Assembly (NCBI GenBank): GCA_965284365.1
Contig: OZ260079.1
Coordinates: forward strand, 1,302,001 to 1,366,000
Source of the DNA: Phragmitibacter sp965284365
GTDB taxonomy: Bacteria > Verrucomicrobiota > Verrucomicrobiia > Verrucomicrobiales > Verrucomicrobiaceae
Direction of reading: 5' to 3'
DNA length: 64,000 bases
The notes beneath the pieces are model-generated. The model had not been told where the DNA came from and searched no databases. It was given only the letters and a program-made list of their open reading frames with translations. Every line of letters starts with the position of its first letter. Positions within the stretch are counted from its first letter, which is position 1. Of this stretch, positions 62,941 to 64,000 are shown piece by piece. The position numbers and the translations under genes were made by a program.

Positions 62941-64000
62941 TCACGCTGCTTTCTTCTGCGGCTGCACGACCGGAGGAGCCGTCGGGCCCGGAGCCTTCGG
63001 CACGGCTGGCACCACCGCCGGGAAGATCTCCACCTTCAACGGCTTTAGCTGGTTGATCTGATAGATCTCCTGCTCGTATTTCGCAGCCAGAGCATCCAAC
63101 TGAGCCCGCTTCGCTTCGAACTCCTGACGCCATGTGGCATAGGCCGCAGGATCCGCATCCTTCTTGCCCAAACGACCTTTCTGCTGGCCCCAGAGATTGC
63201 GCAGCGGACGCACGGCCTCGTCATTCCGCTTCTTGTTCAGAGCCGCGATCTTCATGGCCTGCTGATAGGTCGGTGAGTCCGGATCTTCCTCGATCTCTGC
63301 ATTCACCGACAGCGCGCGTTCGTCGAAGGTGCCCACCAGACGGCCATCGATGCGCATGTCGTAGCGACCGCTGTTCAGACCGGAAACCACCAGTGACTCC
63401 TGCGTTGCCCCACGGCCTGCTTTCGTCAGCTTCGCGCCGATGGGTGCATCTTTGAAGACCGTCCAAGGCAGCGATTTTGGATTCAGCGTGTAGCTCACAG
63501 AACGGCCTGGATTGCCTTTCAGATCCGAGATGAAGTTCGGCGTCATGGCCCGCCATTGGCCGTCCACGACTTTCACGCCCGCATTGAGAATGCTGCCCGT
63601 TTCACCCATTTGTTGCAGAAGCGAATGCGCCATGATGAACTGGCCGTCGATATCCGGATGGATGGCATCCGCGATCAGCGTGAAAAGCGGGTTCACGCGA
63701 CGCTGCTGCACCGTGAAGGTATTGAGCGGGCCAAAGAGATCCACGAATGAGCTCCTGCGCACGCGCGCCGTCTCCTGTAGCCACTTGCCGTAGTAGGCGA
63801 GCACGCCGTTGTAGCCGGTAACGACGCGGCCCTTGGCATACTCCGGCTTCTCCTTCACCTTGATGTCCCATGCCTGGTGGTCAAACATCGTCGGGCTCAT
63901 GATGATAACTCGGCACCGGATGGCGTTGAGCTTGTCCAGCAGTTGGGTCATGCCCGCGGAGTAGGTCTGGAAGGTAGGCAGGTCGAAGTCCTTGTAGCTG
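62941..64000 (-). CDS. SGNH/GDSL-type hydrolase, 5' partial
   Basis: The frame is open through the right edge of the window, so the N-terminus with the GDSL Ser is outside. Visible parts: QLLDKLNAIRCRVIIMSPT (block III-like), a long region with YNGVLAYYGKWLQE, and the catalytic pair in LIADAIHPDIDGQ (Asp and His of D-x-x-H). The middle holds a beta-rich segment (LVVSGLNSGRYDMRIDGR), and a Lys/Gln/Ala coiled-coil-like part precedes a Pro/Ala-rich C-terminus ending in lysines. Probably a secreted esterase for glycans, as in related PVC proteins. Confidence 0.8.
   Translation of the reverse strand, partial: SYKDFDLPTFQTYSAGMTQLLDKLNAIRCRVIIMSPTMFDHQAWDIKVKEKPEYAKGRVVTGYNGVLAYYGKWLQETARVRRSSFVDLFGPLNTFTVQQRRVNPLFTLIADAIHPDIDGQFIMAHSLLQQMGETGSILNAGVKVVDGQWRAMTPNFISDLKGNPGRSVSYTLNPKSLPWTVFKDAPIGAKLTKAGRGATQESLVVSGLNSGRYDMRIDGRLVGTFDERALSVNAEIEEDPDSPTYQQAMKIAALNKKRNDEAVRPLRNLWGQQKGRLGKKDADPAAYATWRQEFEAKRAQLDALAAKYEQEIYQINQLKPLKVEIFPAVVPAVPKAPGPTAPPVVQPQKKAA

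Overview
The window is a chromosomal stretch from a bacterium of the PVC group, most probably Verrucomicrobiota (Verrucomicrobiales). The main evidence is two gene pairs of the DUF1549/DUF1553 plus DUF1501 type, a very large membrane-bound dehydrogenase-like protein with a C-terminal CxxCH heme site, paired PQQ-like beta-propeller proteins, a sialate O-acetylesterase, and many Sec, Tat and lipoprotein signals next to lgt, psd and a PagL-like lipid A deacylase. These fit a diderm envelope with a busy periplasm. Most genes are GC-rich. Two stretches look AT-richer and foreign: the left end (about 1-4000) and 57950-61440. No tRNA, rRNA or CRISPR array was seen.

Layout. 1-4060: an accessory zone with a hypothetical gene, a truncated Rhs core with a variable C-terminal tip and a likely immunity gene, a decayed transposase tail, and a two-copy 150-bp-period palindromic repeat. 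4060-7953: DUF1501 and cytochrome-DUF1549-DUF1553 genes. 8034-10586: a class A penicillin-binding protein whose SxxK lysine is replaced by leucine. 10639-19935: MidA-like methyltransferase, psd, an FG-GAP protein, GDPD, a nucleotide pyrophosphatase-like phosphodiesterase, and the 1183-residue heme protein. 19922-28712 (minus strand): tatD, a formylglycine-generating enzyme homologue, a TraB/GumN-like protein, lgt, an unusual NDH-2/cNMP/CBS fusion, a TIM-barrel isomerase, dnaJ and grpE. 28865-39651: two PQQ-propeller proteins, argG, a SirB1-like protein, priA, a lipocalin, a creatininase-family protein, trpB and an SDR. 39800-43439: the second DUF1549/DUF1501 pair. 43634-57289: a conserved hypothetical, a Pro-tailed lipoprotein, recJ, DUF3592, a DEAD-box helicase, trmL, a PagL-like protein, a LOG-family protein, sialate esterase, DUF2752, moaE and gnd. 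57741-64000: a 65-residue gene, an AAA ATPase coupled to a subtilisin-like protease, pheA, a hairpin-repeat array and a partial SGNH hydrolase.

The most system-like novelty is the AAA ATPase/S8 peptidase pair (58091-61401). The two genes overlap by 4 nt, are AT-rich among GC-rich housekeeping genes, and keep all Walker and catalytic residues; this suggests an ATP-gated proteolytic device, possibly for defence or stress. The other striking signals are non-coding. Variable palindromes around an ACTACnTAGT-like core recur at a 150-bp period at both ends of the window. A concentric inverted repeat of about 160 bp lies at 62742-62903. Four intergenic sites carry triplicated 8-mers of the CTTCGCGN type. 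All functional calls come from reading translated sequence and recalling families; no search was run.
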